DNA of 17,694 nt from Betaproteobacteria bacterium (lineage in GTDB: Bacteria > Pseudomonadota > Gammaproteobacteria > Burkholderiales > SG8-39). The stretch is taken from assembly GCA_004298295.1 (NCBI GenBank), contig SCUH01000158.1:1-17694 (forward strand), written 5' to 3'. Positions 1-7,339 of the stretch are shown here, piece after piece. The translations under genes were made by a program, and so were the position numbers. A model generated the notes under the pieces. The model saw only the letters and a program-made list of their open reading frames with translations. It did no database searches and had not been told where the DNA came from. The stretch's first letter is position 1, and each line of letters begins with the position of its first letter.

Positions 1-6
1 CGAACC

Positions 7-1425
7 GTGTCCGCAACCCTGGCAACTGTCTCCTATATCGGAGCGACGATACTTTTCATCCTCAGCCTCGGCGGCCTCTCCAACCCGGAGACTTCGCGCC
101 GCGGCAACCTGTACGGCATGGTCGGCATGGCCATCGCCGTGCTGGCGACGGTCTTCGGGCCGCACGTCACCTCAACCGGCTACGCGTGGATCGTCGTCGC
201 CATGGTGGTGGGCGCGAGCATCGGGCTGTATGCCGCCCGCGTCGTGAAAATGACGCAGATGCCCGAGCTGGTCGCGCTGATGCACAGCCTGGTGGGTCTC
301 GCGGCCATGCTGGTCGGCTACGCCAACTACATCGATCCGGCGGCCGCGGGGGTGTTCCAGGGGGCCGAGAAGACGATCCACGAAATGGAGATCTATATCG
401 GCATCCTGATCGGTGCCGTCACCTTCTCGGGCTCGGTGATCGCATTCGGCAAGCTCTCCGCCAAGATCAGCGGCAAACCGATGCTGCTGCCGGGGCGCCA
501 CTGGCTCAATCTGATCGGCCTGCTGGTGGTGATCTGGTTCGCCTGGCGTTTCATCAACACCCACACGGTGGCCGATGGCATGCTGCCGCTCGTCGTGATG
601 ACCGTGATCGCCCTGCTCTTCGGCGTCCACATGGTGATGGCGATCGGCGGCGCCGACATGCCGGTGGTGGTGTCGATGCTGAACAGCTACTCCGGGTGGG
701 CCGCCGCGGCCACGGGCTTCATGCTCAATAACGACCTGTTGATCGTCACCGGCGCGCTGGTGGGCTCGAGCGGCGCGATCCTCTCCTACATCATGTGCCG
801 GGCAATGAATCGCCACTTCATCAGCGTGATCGCGGGCGGTTTCGGCACCGAGGGCGGCACGCCCGCGGCGGCGGGCGGCGGGGCGCAACCGGCGGGCGAG
901 GTGGCGCCGATCCTTGCCCCCGAGACGGCGGAACTGCTGCGCGAAGCGAAGAACGTGATCATCGTGCCGGGCTACGGCATGGCGGTCGCACAGGCACAGC
1001 ACACGGTCTATGAAATCACCAGGCATTTGCGCGAAAAGGGCGTCAACGTGCGCTTCGGCATCCACCCGGTGGCCGGCCGCATGCCGGGCCACATGAACGT
1101 GCTGCTCGCCGAGGCCAAGGTACCCTACGACATCGTGTTCGAAATGGACGAGCTGAACGAGGATTTCCCGGGCACCGACGTCGCCATGGTGATCGGCGCC
1201 AACGACATCGTGAATCCGGCGGCGCAGGACGATCCGACGAGCCCGATCGCCGGCATGCCGGTGCTGGAGGTGTGGAAGGCCAAGACTTCGATCGTGATGA
1301 AGCGCAGCATGGCCTCCGGCTACGCCGGGGTGGATAATCCGCTCTTCTACAAGGACAACAACCGCATGCTGTTCGGCGACGCGAAGAAGACGCTCGACGA
1401 GGTGCTGGTGGCGCTGAAAGCCTGA
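7..1425 (+). CDS. pntB: NAD(P) transhydrogenase, beta subunit
   Basis: Beta subunit of the proton-translocating membrane transhydrogenase, which moves hydride from NADH to NADP+ using the proton gradient. The protein is 472 residues; E. coli PntB is about 462 and has a similar N-terminus, which supports the GTG start at 7. The first ~270 residues are membrane helices (domain II). They include His93 in LMHSLVGLAA, Asp217 in GGADMPVV and Asn226 in SMLNSYSG, which by eye match the E. coli coupling residues His91, Asp213 and Asn222. A Gly/Ala-rich linker at about 282-297 leads to the cytoplasmic NADP-binding domain III, with PGYGMAVAQAQ at 321-331 and KRSMASGYAGVDN at 432-444. The alpha subunit genes are expected just upstream, outside the window. 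The stop overlaps the next start by one base. Confidence 0.97.
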   Translation: MSATLATVSYIGATILFILSLGGLSNPETSRRGNLYGMVGMAIAVLATVFGPHVTSTGYAWIVVAMVVGASIGLYAARVVKMTQMPELVALMHSLVGLAAMLVGYANYIDPAAAGVFQGAEKTIHEMEIYIGILIGAVTFSGSVIAFGKLSAKISGKPMLLPGRHWLNLIGLLVVIWFAWRFINTHTVADGMLPLVVMTVIALLFGVHMVMAIGGADMPVVVSMLNSYSGWAAAATGFMLNNDLLIVTGALVGSSGAILSYIMCRAMNRHFISVIAGGFGTEGGTPAAAGGGAQPAGEVAPILAPETAELLREAKNVIIVPGYGMAVAQAQHTVYEITRHLREKGVNVRFGIHPVAGRMPGHMNVLLAEAKVPYDIVFEMDELNEDFPGTDVAMVIGANDIVNPAAQDDPTSPIAGMPVLEVWKAKTSIVMKRSMASGYAGVDNPLFYKDNNRMLFGDAKKTLDEVLVALKA

Positions 1426-2081
1426 TGTCCGTGGCGGCGCGCGAACGCATCCTGGCCAGGATCCGCAAGCAGCTGGACAAGGGTGGCGCCGTGCCGTCCG
1501 CCGCCGAGAACGAAAACGTCAGCGCCTACCTGCGCGCGCACCCGCGAGGGCCGATTCGGGAATTGCCGGGCGACGTGGTGGCGCGCTTTCGCGAGCGCGC
1601 AGAGGCGAGCACCGCAACCACCGACCGCGTCGCGTCAATGCAGGAAGTTTCTGCGGCCGTAGCGCGCTACCTCGATGCGCAGGGCCTGCCGAAATCGGGC
1701 TGCGTCTGGCCGCGTCTCGCCGGGCTCGGCTGGGCCGGTGCCGGGGTGCAGCTCGAGCCGCGCGCCGCACGGGATTCTGATCCGGTCGGTGTGACGGGCG
1801 TCTTTTGTGCGCTCGCGGAGACCGGCACGCTGATGTTGTGCTCGGGAGCCGATACGCCGGCGAGCGTGAGCCTGCTGCCCGAGACGCATATCGCCGTGGT
1901 TCCCGTGACGCGCATCGTCGCCACGATGGAGGATGGTTGGGATCTGGCGCGTGCTGAGCTCGGTCAGCTGCCGCGCGCGGTGAATTTCATTTCGGGGCCG
2001 TCACGCACCGCGGACATCGAGCAAACGATCGTTCTCGGTGCGCACGGGCCGTACCGCGTTCACATCGTGATCGCGGGCTAG
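1425..2081 (+). CDS. LutC/YkgG-type LUD-domain protein
   Basis: A 218-residue cytoplasmic protein of the LUD family (LutC, YkgG). Family signatures run in the usual order: GVFCALAETGTLMLCSG at about 125-141, SLLPETHIAVV at 149-159, and near the C-terminus GPSRTADIE (191-199) followed by GAHGP. LutC is normally one of three parts (LutA, LutB, LutC) of the iron-sulfur L-lactate oxidation system. Neither LutA nor LutB is in this window; the partner instead is pntB, whose TGA shares its last base with this ATG. That points to translational coupling and shared expression with the transhydrogenase. No iron-sulfur cysteine motif is visible, as expected for LutC. The family call is secure. A role in lactate oxidation is not, and a redox job linked to the NAD(P) pool is only inference. 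Confidence 0.9.
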   Translation: MSVAARERILARIRKQLDKGGAVPSAAENENVSAYLRAHPRGPIRELPGDVVARFRERAEASTATTDRVASMQEVSAAVARYLDAQGLPKSGCVWPRLAGLGWAGAGVQLEPRAARDSDPVGVTGVFCALAETGTLMLCSGADTPASVSLLPETHIAVVPVTRIVATMEDGWDLARAELGQLPRAVNFISGPSRTADIEQTIVLGAHGPYRVHIVIAG

Positions 2082-2103
2082 AAGAAGCGGAAGCCTGGGC
2101 GAC

Positions 2104-2136
2104 AAAAAAAGCGGCGTGGCCAGCTGACCACGCCGC
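2104..2136 (-). terminator. Intrinsic terminator of the protease gene
   Basis: Read on the minus strand, GCGGCGTGG at 2136-2128 pairs perfectly with CCACGCCGC at 2119-2111. A C-G pair and a T-G wobble extend the stem towards an AGCT loop. Seven T follow immediately (2110-2104). This is a textbook Rho-independent terminator 20 bases past the protease stop. On the plus strand the stem also forms, but only a weak T-rich stretch (gttgttt) follows, so it may partly stop pntB-LUD transcripts as well, as convergent genes often share one hairpin. Confidence 0.88.
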
Positions 2137-2156
2137 GATGTTGTTTCAAAGCTCGA

Positions 2157-3308
2157 CTAGCAGGACTTCGCGATTCCAGTTCCACCAGCAGTCGGACGGT
2201 CGGTCTTGGCCGAACCAAATACGCACGATGCCGAAGTCCCGGCCAGTTTCGGTCCTGCCATCCCAGGGGAGTTCGAGTAGCCCCAGGAATTGACCGATAT
2301 GATCTTGCCGCCGGTGTCGCCCGACCACGTGTTGGATCCATTCTGAACCCAAGGACCACCCGACGATCCGCCGCTTAGGCCGCAGCTCGGCAGCCACCAG
2401 TTGACCGCGCCTTCCGTGGTCATGTCCATCGCGCAATACATGAATTTTGGATCATTGCGGTACGAGTATCCCAGCGCATACGTGTAATCGATGCTGCTGT
2501 TCGTTACATCAACATTCGGTGGATTGAAATCGAGGTCCAAGCTGCCCGCCGCAACGTCGAGCGCGTCCGACGAGACCGGAGTGCCGTCATGCGCGCCGGC
2601 GTCGTTGACTACGTAAAAGGCGTAGTCCCACGCGATGTTGGCGGGAAAAACCCTGGTCGTCCAGTTCACGTCAACCACGCCGAAAGACGGAACCCAGCAC
2701 CCGAGCGGATCGTTATCGCAATTAAAGTCGGTCTTGGAGCCGCGCGTCGTATGAGCCTGGTCCGGAATGAACATGGCGTTCGTTGCGAACGCTTTCTCCG
2801 CATCGTCGTAGACGCAATGTGCTGCCGTTGCGATGATGGAACGACCACTTGTTACATCAGTGACTACGGTGCCGGAGCAAACGTAATAGCCACCCGCCAT
2901 CGCAAACAGTAGGCGGCCTGCAGCGGTCTGAATCGCCCCACCTGACGACCACGTGGCATTCTTAATGTCCCCCGTGGTACTGCCGCCGCCACCCCCGCCA
3001 CCCGGACTGCCACCAGGCTTGGCAAATGGCGTCGGTGGCAAGGTTCTGGCAGTTACCTCTGCAGCGACCTTGTGCCCATATGGCTGTAAGAATCCGTCGG
3101 GATGCCGCAAATAGCCCAACCCACGCCGATCAATCACGAAGTCGCGCGGAATCGCCGCTGCCCTGCGCTCTGGCGTCCAAAACTGGATGACGCGCGCTTT
3201 CTCGACGTCGATGGCCGTTCGATTTTGCGCCGCAGCATTGACCGACATCAGCGCTGCCGAAACCGACAGCGCTACCCACAGGCAGCCCTGGATTCGAATC
3301 GAGTTCAT
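2157..3308 (-). CDS. Secreted trypsin-like serine protease
   Basis: A 383-residue exported protein of the chymotrypsin/trypsin fold (S1-like). The ATG at 3308 is preferred over the longer frame from 3347 because GGAGG lies eight bases upstream (3317-3321) and a signal peptide begins there (NSIRIQ, hydrophobic core, AAA-Q cleavage near residue 27). A pro- or spacer region follows, then a glycine tract at about 98-110. The triad is visible: His164 in ATAAHC, Asp228 in WDYAF and Ser316 in GSSGGP. The mature protein has eight cysteines, enough for four disulfides, one pair being CSGT and AHC as in trypsin. It therefore acts outside the cytoplasm; the substrate is unknown. The gene is clearly AT-richer than its neighbours (28 G/C in the 60 bases 2461-2520), which suggests recent acquisition. 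marR lies 151 bases upstream on the same strand and is a candidate regulator. Confidence 0.9.
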   Translation of the reverse strand: MNSIRIQGCLWVALSVSAALMSVNAAAQNRTAIDVEKARVIQFWTPERRAAAIPRDFVIDRRGLGYLRHPDGFLQPYGHKVAAEVTARTLPPTPFAKPGGSPGGGGGGGSTTGDIKNATWSSGGAIQTAAGRLLFAMAGGYYVCSGTVVTDVTSGRSIIATAAHCVYDDAEKAFATNAMFIPDQAHTTRGSKTDFNCDNDPLGCWVPSFGVVDVNWTTRVFPANIAWDYAFYVVNDAGAHDGTPVSSDALDVAAGSLDLDFNPPNVDVTNSSIDYTYALGYSYRNDPKFMYCAMDMTTEGAVNWWLPSCGLSGGSSGGPWVQNGSNTWSGDTGGKIISVNSWGYSNSPGMAGPKLAGTSASCVFGSAKTDRPTAGGTGIAKSC

Positions 3309-3343
3309 GCTTCCACCCTCCATCCTAGCTCCCCCTGTGCAAC

Positions 3344-3373
3344 ACATTAGGCCAAAAGGAGTTGCATTCGCAA
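3344..3373 (-). promoter_or_regulatory. Weak candidate promoter for the protease
   Basis: On the minus strand TTGCGA (3373-3368) and TAATGT (3349-3344) are separated by 18 bases, placing the start of transcription near 3337 and leaving a leader of about 29 bases before the protease ATG. Both boxes match the sigma-70 consensus only partly, so the call rests mainly on position. The inverted repeat at 3375-3403 lies directly upstream of the -35 box. Confidence 0.3.
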
Positions 3374-3374
3374 T

Positions 3375-3403
3375 AAGTATTCATCGCTCCCACGGGAATA
3401 CTT
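3375..3403. promoter_or_regulatory. Inverted repeat, possible operator
   Basis: AAGTATTC (3375-3382) and GAATACTT (3396-3403) are perfect 8-base inverted copies with 13 bases between them. Their centres are 21 bases apart, two turns of the helix, so a dimeric protein could meet both on one face. They lie between the marR stop and the protease start, next to a candidate protease promoter. No T-run follows on either strand, so this is not a terminator. MarR is an obvious candidate binder, although MarR operators usually have closer half-sites. Confidence 0.4.
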
Positions 3404-3459
3404 CACGATCTACGCCGTCGCGAAGACCCAATCTCCCGGGACCGTGGGTGCAAAGCCGG

Positions 3460-3939
3460 TCACAGATCCGCGAGCGGCGTGTACGCGGCGCGCTCGTCCT
3501 TGACGCGCAGCGACCGGATGAGCACGCCGAGATCGGCCTTGAGCCGGCGCAGCGTGCCCGCCGGCAGACGTTCGAGCGCATCCGGCAGCACGCCCTGGAG
3601 CGGGCGCGGCGCGCGCTTGAGCAAGCTCTTTCCCCGCGCGCTCAGTTCCAAATGCACCACGCGCTGGTCGCCGCCATCCCGCCGCCGCTTCGCCAGGCCC
3701 TGGCGAATCAGCCGGTCGACCAGGTTGCTCGCGGTGGACTGGTGGATCGACAGCGCTTCGGCGAGATCGCCGACGCGCAGTCCCGGCTGCTTCGCCATGA
3801 CGGCGAGCGCCCAGATCTGGGCACCGCCCACGCCGCAGGCGCTTTCGAGCCAGGCGAACTGCTTGCGCACCGAGCCGAATATGACGCGAAATGCACCGAG
3901 CACTTCATGCACCGCGGTGTGCCTTCTTCTTTTGGGCAA
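3460..3939 (-). CDS. MarR-family transcriptional regulator
   Basis: A 159-residue winged helix-turn-helix regulator. The N-terminal helix, LRVGDLAEALSIHQSTASNLVDRL (about 54-77, holding the recognition helix) and the basic wing KRRRDGGDQRVVHLEL (84-99) follow the MarR layout, and the C-terminal helix serves dimerisation. The start is TTG at 3939, backed by AAGGAA at 3948-3953 with eight bases of spacing. A GTG at codon 10 is possible, but the first in-frame ATG is codon 48, inside the fold. One cysteine (Cys35) is present; whether it senses oxidants is unknown. A strong terminator ends only 26 bases before the start, so expression must come from read-through of an upstream promoter or a promoter overlapping that hairpin. 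The target is unknown; the downstream protease is the likeliest from position. Confidence 0.9.
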   Translation of the reverse strand: MPKRRRHTAVHEVLGAFRVIFGSVRKQFAWLESACGVGGAQIWALAVMAKQPGLRVGDLAEALSIHQSTASNLVDRLIRQGLAKRRRDGGDQRVVHLELSARGKSLLKRAPRPLQGVLPDALERLPAGTLRRLKADLGVLIRSLRVKDERAAYTPLADL

Positions 3940-3947
3940 GATCAGGG

Positions 3948-3953
3948 TTCCTT
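3948..3953 (-). promoter_or_regulatory. Ribosome binding site deciding the marR TTG start
   Basis: On the minus strand AAGGAA lies eight bases before the TTG at 3939-3937. It is the only good Shine-Dalgarno match near the 5' end of the frame and is the reason for preferring TTG over the GTG at codon 10. Confidence 0.6.
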
Positions 3954-3965
3954 GCGTGCATCATC

Positions 3966-3991
3966 AAAAAAAAGCGCCCCGAAGGGCGCTT
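3966..3991 (-). terminator. Strong intrinsic terminator with UUCG loop
   Basis: On the minus strand AAGCGCCC (3991-3984), TTCG (3983-3980) and GGGCGCTT (3979-3972) form an 8-bp stem closed by the very stable C(UUCG)G tetraloop. Six further T follow (3971-3966), giving eight T in a row counting the end of the stem. It would end transcripts from the TRAP operon and from the promoter at 4063-4091. It sits directly before marR, so it may also act as a leader attenuator for that gene. Confidence 0.92.
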
Positions 3992-4022
3992 AACGAGTCC
4001 AGCTGCAGTCTCCTGCCGCCAT
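3990..4022 (-). CDS. Possible 10-residue leader peptide
   Basis: An ATG at 4022 opens a frame of ten codons reading MAAGDCSWTR, with TAA at 3992-3990 inside the 5' arm of the terminator. GAGGAGG directly abuts the ATG, which is too close for ideal initiation. If translated, a ribosome at the stop would cover the hairpin base and could change termination, as in attenuator leaders. The peptide has no run of one amino acid typical of biosynthetic attenuators, so translation is uncertain. Confidence 0.25.
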   Translation of the reverse strand: MAAGDCSWTR

Positions 4023-4062
4023 CCTCCTCAACTCGGTGTCGCGAAGCAATTCGATTTGTGCA

Positions 4063-4091
4063 AATGTATCCAGCCGGCGCCGCACCGTCAA
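4063..4091 (-). promoter_or_regulatory. Sigma-70-like promoter
   Basis: On the minus strand TTGACG (4091-4086) and TACATT (4068-4063) are separated by exactly 17 bases. The -35 box matches five of six consensus bases. The -10 box matches four, including the key first, second and last positions. This is the best promoter match in the window. It lies in the 200-base gap between the TRAP permease stop (4141) and marR, pointing at the terminator at 3966-3991 and at marR. Confidence 0.6.
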
Positions 4092-4140
4092 TCCAGCCTG
4101 CGTGCGGCGCGGCGGTATTCAACAGCCCGGAGGTCGCGAT

Positions 4141-6267
4141 TCAGGCAGGCCGCTTGCGCAGCCGCTGCCAGAGATAGATCGGCACCGCAATCCCGAGGCC
4201 GATGAGGTCGGTGACTGTGCCGGGATGGATCAGGCAGAGCGCCGCGCCGAACAGCAACACGCGCAGTGGCAGCGCTAGCCTGCCGCCGAACCAGCCCTCG
4301 GTCGAGCCGGCAAGCAGCCAGACGCCGATACATCCCGAAATCGCGGCCTGCGCGATGTCGGCGACCGATCCTTTCCAGAGCAGGATCGGACTGTAGTAGA
4401 ACATGAACGGCACGATGAACGTGGCGAGCCCCATCTTGAGCGCGATCCACGAAGTTTTCCACGGGTCGGCCTGCGCCATGCCAGCGGCGGCGAACGACGC
4501 CAGCGCAACCGGCGGCGTGATCGCCGAGATCACCGCGAAATAGAAGATGAACATGTGCGCCACCAGAATCGGCACGCCGATTTTGGAGAGACCGGGCGCG
4601 AGCACTGCGGCAGCGATCGCATAGGCCGCGGTCGTCGGCATGCCCATGCCGAGCACCAGCGCCACCATCGCAACGAAGAGCATGGCGAGCAGCTGATTGG
4701 CGCCGGCGATGCCGAGAACCAGCTCGGAAAAGCGACCGCCGATGCCGGTGAGCGCCACGACCCCGACGATAATGCCGGCGCATGCGCACACCGCAACCAA
4801 CTGGATAGTGTCGCGTGCCGCGAGGTTGAGTCCTTCTACGACGCGCCGCCAGCCGAACAGCGCCGCGGGCACCAGGATGAGCACGGTGGCCATCGTGTAG
4901 CCGGCCCATTCGCCGATCGAACGGGTGACTTCAGTGTGCGCCTCGGTCACGGCGAAGTAGAGCACCGCACCGGCCAACGCGAGTACGGCGAAACGCAGCA
5001 GCAGCGCGCCGGCAATGCTGGCAACGCCAGTCGGCACGGTCTTCGCGGCGCCAGTCTCGACGATGTCGCGAAACACGTTCGAGAGCCAGCCCGCGACCAG
5101 CGCAGTGACGATGCCCAGACCGCCGGCGCGGAACGGCGAATAACCGTCGAGCAACGCCCACACCAGCACCACGATCGGCGAGAACAGGTACAGCATCACC
5201 AGCATGCGGTTGAGCGACGGCAGCTCTTCGCGCGACAGACCGCGCAGGCCGAGACGGATGGCGTGGTAGTCGACATGCACCCAGCAGGCGACGTAGAACA
5301 GCAGCGCGGGCAGCACCGCGGCGAGCGCGATCTCGCCGTACGGAATTCCGGTGATCTCGGCCATCAGGAAGGCGCCCGCGCCGAGCACCGGCGGCGTGAT
5401 CTGTCCGCCCGTCGACGACGTGGCTTCGATCGCCGCTGCGGTCGCCCGGTCGTAGCCGACCTTGCGCATCATCGGAATCGTCACCATCCCGGAGGCGACC
5501 ACGTTCGCCACCGACGACCCGGAAATCGTGCCGAACAGCGCACCGGAGGCGACCGCGGCTTTCGCCGGGCCGCCGCGCGCCCAGCCGAACATCGCATTGC
5601 ACAGGTCGTTGATGTAGTCGCCGACCTTCGACACCTGCAGGAAGGCGGCAAAGCACACGAACAGGATGATGTAGGAGGACGACACCTGCGTCGTCACGCC
5701 GAACATTCCGTATTCGCTGTACATGTAGGTGAAGACGTGCCCGAAGGCGTAGCCCCGGTGCTCCAGCACGCCGGGCATCCACGGCCCTACGAACGTGTAG
5801 AGCAGGAACACGATCGCGATGATCACCATCGCGAGCCCCGAGGTGCGGCGCCCGAATTCGAGCACCAGCAGCGTGCCGACGACCCCGACCACCAAGTCCA
5901 GGGTGGTCCATTGCGCGCCGGCGCGGAACAACAGGCCGTCGATTTCCACCGTGATGTAGGCGGCGCAGGCGATCGAGGACGCGGCCAGTATCCAGTCGTA
6001 CCACGGCACGCCGGGGCCGCGGCTGCCCTGAATCGCCGAATAGAGCAGGAATCCGATCGCGCCACCCCAGCCGACGTGGATGGCGCGGAACATCAGCGGC
6101 TCGAGCGAGTAGACGTTGAGGACGAAGAGGTGAAACACCGTGAAGCCAATACACAGGCCCGCCACGACCATCGCTTCCCAGCGACGAAGCGCACGCTTGT
6201 TGCTGGCGAATTCCTCCTCCGCCTGCGGCGGCTGGACGATTTCCTCGGTGGCGGGCTGCTGGCTCAT
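4141..6267 (-). CDS. TRAP transporter, fused small-large permease
   Basis: A 708-residue inner-membrane permease in which the small (DctQ-like) and large (DctM-like) TRAP subunits are one chain, the form that pairs with TAXI binding proteins. It drives uptake of an organic acid or amino acid using an ion gradient. About residues 33-160 hold the small-subunit helices. The large subunit has two inverted-repeat hairpins: ISGSSVANVVASG (248-260) with STGGQITPPVLGAG (285-298), and GMGMPTTAAYA (540-550) with ISAITPPVALASFAAAG (580-596). The frame is open further upstream to 6510, but that part overlaps the binding-protein gene and looks like shadow coding. The ATG at 6267 gives a normal acidic N-terminus, 52 bases after the TAXI gene. 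No clear ribosome site is visible there, so coupling is possible. The substrate cannot be read from sequence. Confidence 0.93.
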   Translation of the reverse strand: MSQQPATEEIVQPPQAEEEFASNKRALRRWEAMVVAGLCIGFTVFHLFVLNVYSLEPLMFRAIHVGWGGAIGFLLYSAIQGSRGPGVPWYDWILAASSIACAAYITVEIDGLLFRAGAQWTTLDLVVGVVGTLLVLEFGRRTSGLAMVIIAIVFLLYTFVGPWMPGVLEHRGYAFGHVFTYMYSEYGMFGVTTQVSSSYIILFVCFAAFLQVSKVGDYINDLCNAMFGWARGGPAKAAVASGALFGTISGSSVANVVASGMVTIPMMRKVGYDRATAAAIEATSSTGGQITPPVLGAGAFLMAEITGIPYGEIALAAVLPALLFYVACWVHVDYHAIRLGLRGLSREELPSLNRMLVMLYLFSPIVVLVWALLDGYSPFRAGGLGIVTALVAGWLSNVFRDIVETGAAKTVPTGVASIAGALLLRFAVLALAGAVLYFAVTEAHTEVTRSIGEWAGYTMATVLILVPAALFGWRRVVEGLNLAARDTIQLVAVCACAGIIVGVVALTGIGGRFSELVLGIAGANQLLAMLFVAMVALVLGMGMPTTAAYAIAAAVLAPGLSKIGVPILVAHMFIFYFAVISAITPPVALASFAAAGMAQADPWKTSWIALKMGLATFIVPFMFYYSPILLWKGSVADIAQAAISGCIGVWLLAGSTEGWFGGRLALPLRVLLFGAALCLIHPGTVTDLIGLGIAVPIYLWQRLRKRPA

Positions 6268-6319
6268 GTGAAACCGCGCCGCGGTGCGCGCAGCGCGGCC
6301 ATTCGCACTGCCGCCATCC

Positions 6320-7306
6320 CTACTTGCCGACCAGGTTGGCCGGAACGTTGATGCCTTTTTCCTTGTAGTAGCGCACCGCGCCGGGATGGAACGGCAGGAA
6401 CGTGTTGCGGTTCCAGTTCTGCACCACCGTTTCCTTCGATGCCGCGTGCCCCTTGACCATCTGCGCGTTGTTCTCCAGCACCGCCTTGGTGATGGCATAG
6501 ACCAAGTCATCCGGCAGGTCCTTGTGCGCGATGCCGAAATTGAACACGCCCACGGTCTTGTGGTCCTCGCTCTGCTGCTTGTAGGTGGCCTTCGGGATCA
6601 CCGAGTCCGACAGCTCGGGCAGCGCCGTCTTGAGCTTCTTGAGCTCGTCGTCGGTGAAGGTGAAGAAGCGCACCTTGTTGGTGGTCTCGAGTTCGGAAAA
6701 CGCCGCGATCGGCACGCCGGCGCAGAACGGGAAGGCGTCGATCAGGCCGTCCTGCAGGTTGGCCGCCATGTCGGAGGCCTGGCCGTTGCGGATCGTGGTG
6801 TCGACGCCGAGTATCTTGAAGAACATCGGGAAGTACGTGCCGCAGGTGCCGGCGCGCGGGCCGATGCCCGACTTGCGGCCCGCCAGATCCTTCACCGACT
6901 TGATGCCCGATTTATCGAGCGCGATGAAATGGAACGGCGTGTCGTACATCGGGAAGGTGGCGCGGATGTTCTGGTACTTCTTGCCCTTGGTCCACTCGCC
7001 GGTGCCGTTCCACGCCTGCAGCGCGACCCCCATGGTCGTCATGCCGAGGTCGACCTGTTTGCTGTCGGTGAGGATGATGTTCTGGTTCGGCCCCTGGGTC
7101 TGCTGCGTGCTGATGGTGGTACCGAGCTTTTCGTTCACCAGGCTCGCCCAGACCTGCCCGTACACGAAGTACGTGCCGCCGACCGAGGCGGTGCCCAGGG
7201 TCAGGGTCTTCGGCCAAGCGGGATTGGGCTTGGGCTGTGCCCAAGCGGCGGCGGCCAGCGATACCAAGGCAAGCGCCGCGATGCAGCGAGCACTGAGTTT
7301 TGTCAT
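6320..7306 (-). CDS. TAXI-family TRAP substrate-binding protein
   Basis: A 328-residue periplasmic solute receptor. A signal peptide ends at AWA-Q (residues 23-24), with the cationic start MTKLSAR and an alanine-rich core. The mature protein has the TAXI start LTLGTASVGGTYFVYGQVWA (about 35-54), QGPNQNIILTDSKQVDLGMT in the first lobe, and GIGPRAGTCGTYFPMFFKILG in the middle. These are typical of the TAXI family, whose known or suspected ligands include glutamate and dicarboxylates. The ligand here is unknown. AAGGA lies eight bases before the ATG (7315-7319). It is transcribed before the fused permease with a 52-base gap, a standard TRAP operon. A separate small permease gene is absent because the permease is fused. 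Confidence 0.94.
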   Translation of the reverse strand: MTKLSARCIAALALVSLAAAAWAQPKPNPAWPKTLTLGTASVGGTYFVYGQVWASLVNEKLGTTISTQQTQGPNQNIILTDSKQVDLGMTTMGVALQAWNGTGEWTKGKKYQNIRATFPMYDTPFHFIALDKSGIKSVKDLAGRKSGIGPRAGTCGTYFPMFFKILGVDTTIRNGQASDMAANLQDGLIDAFPFCAGVPIAAFSELETTNKVRFFTFTDDELKKLKTALPELSDSVIPKATYKQQSEDHKTVGVFNFGIAHKDLPDDLVYAITKAVLENNAQMVKGHAASKETVVQNWNRNTFLPFHPGAVRYYKEKGINVPANLVGK

Positions 7307-7339
7307 GACGATTTTCCTTCTCCTTTGCGAATAGGGCGC

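Larger units (their letters stand above)
3966..4057 (-). ncRNA. Candidate small RNA or attenuated marR leader
   Basis: The sigma-70-like promoter at 4063-4091 predicts a transcript starting near 4057-4055, and the UUCG terminator would end it near 3966. The result is an orphan transcript of about 90 nt with no sizeable gene inside, the classic layout of a bacterial small RNA. It contains a purine-rich GAGGAGG stretch and a 10-codon open frame whose stop lies in the terminator stem. The alternative is that the transcript is the marR 5' leader and the hairpin an attenuator. I recognise no known RNA family. Confidence 0.4.

Noticed and set aside
4555..6351. A 598-codon plus-strand frame antisense to the TRAP permease
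   Set aside because: It is dominated by Arg, His, Glu and Gly, the typical antisense shadow of a membrane protein gene, and has no domain.
6268..6510. 81-codon N-terminal extension of the TRAP permease
   Set aside because: It overlaps the 3' end of the binding-protein gene, is Arg/Ser/Thr-rich and is unlike a permease N-terminus. ATG at 6267 gives the normal start.
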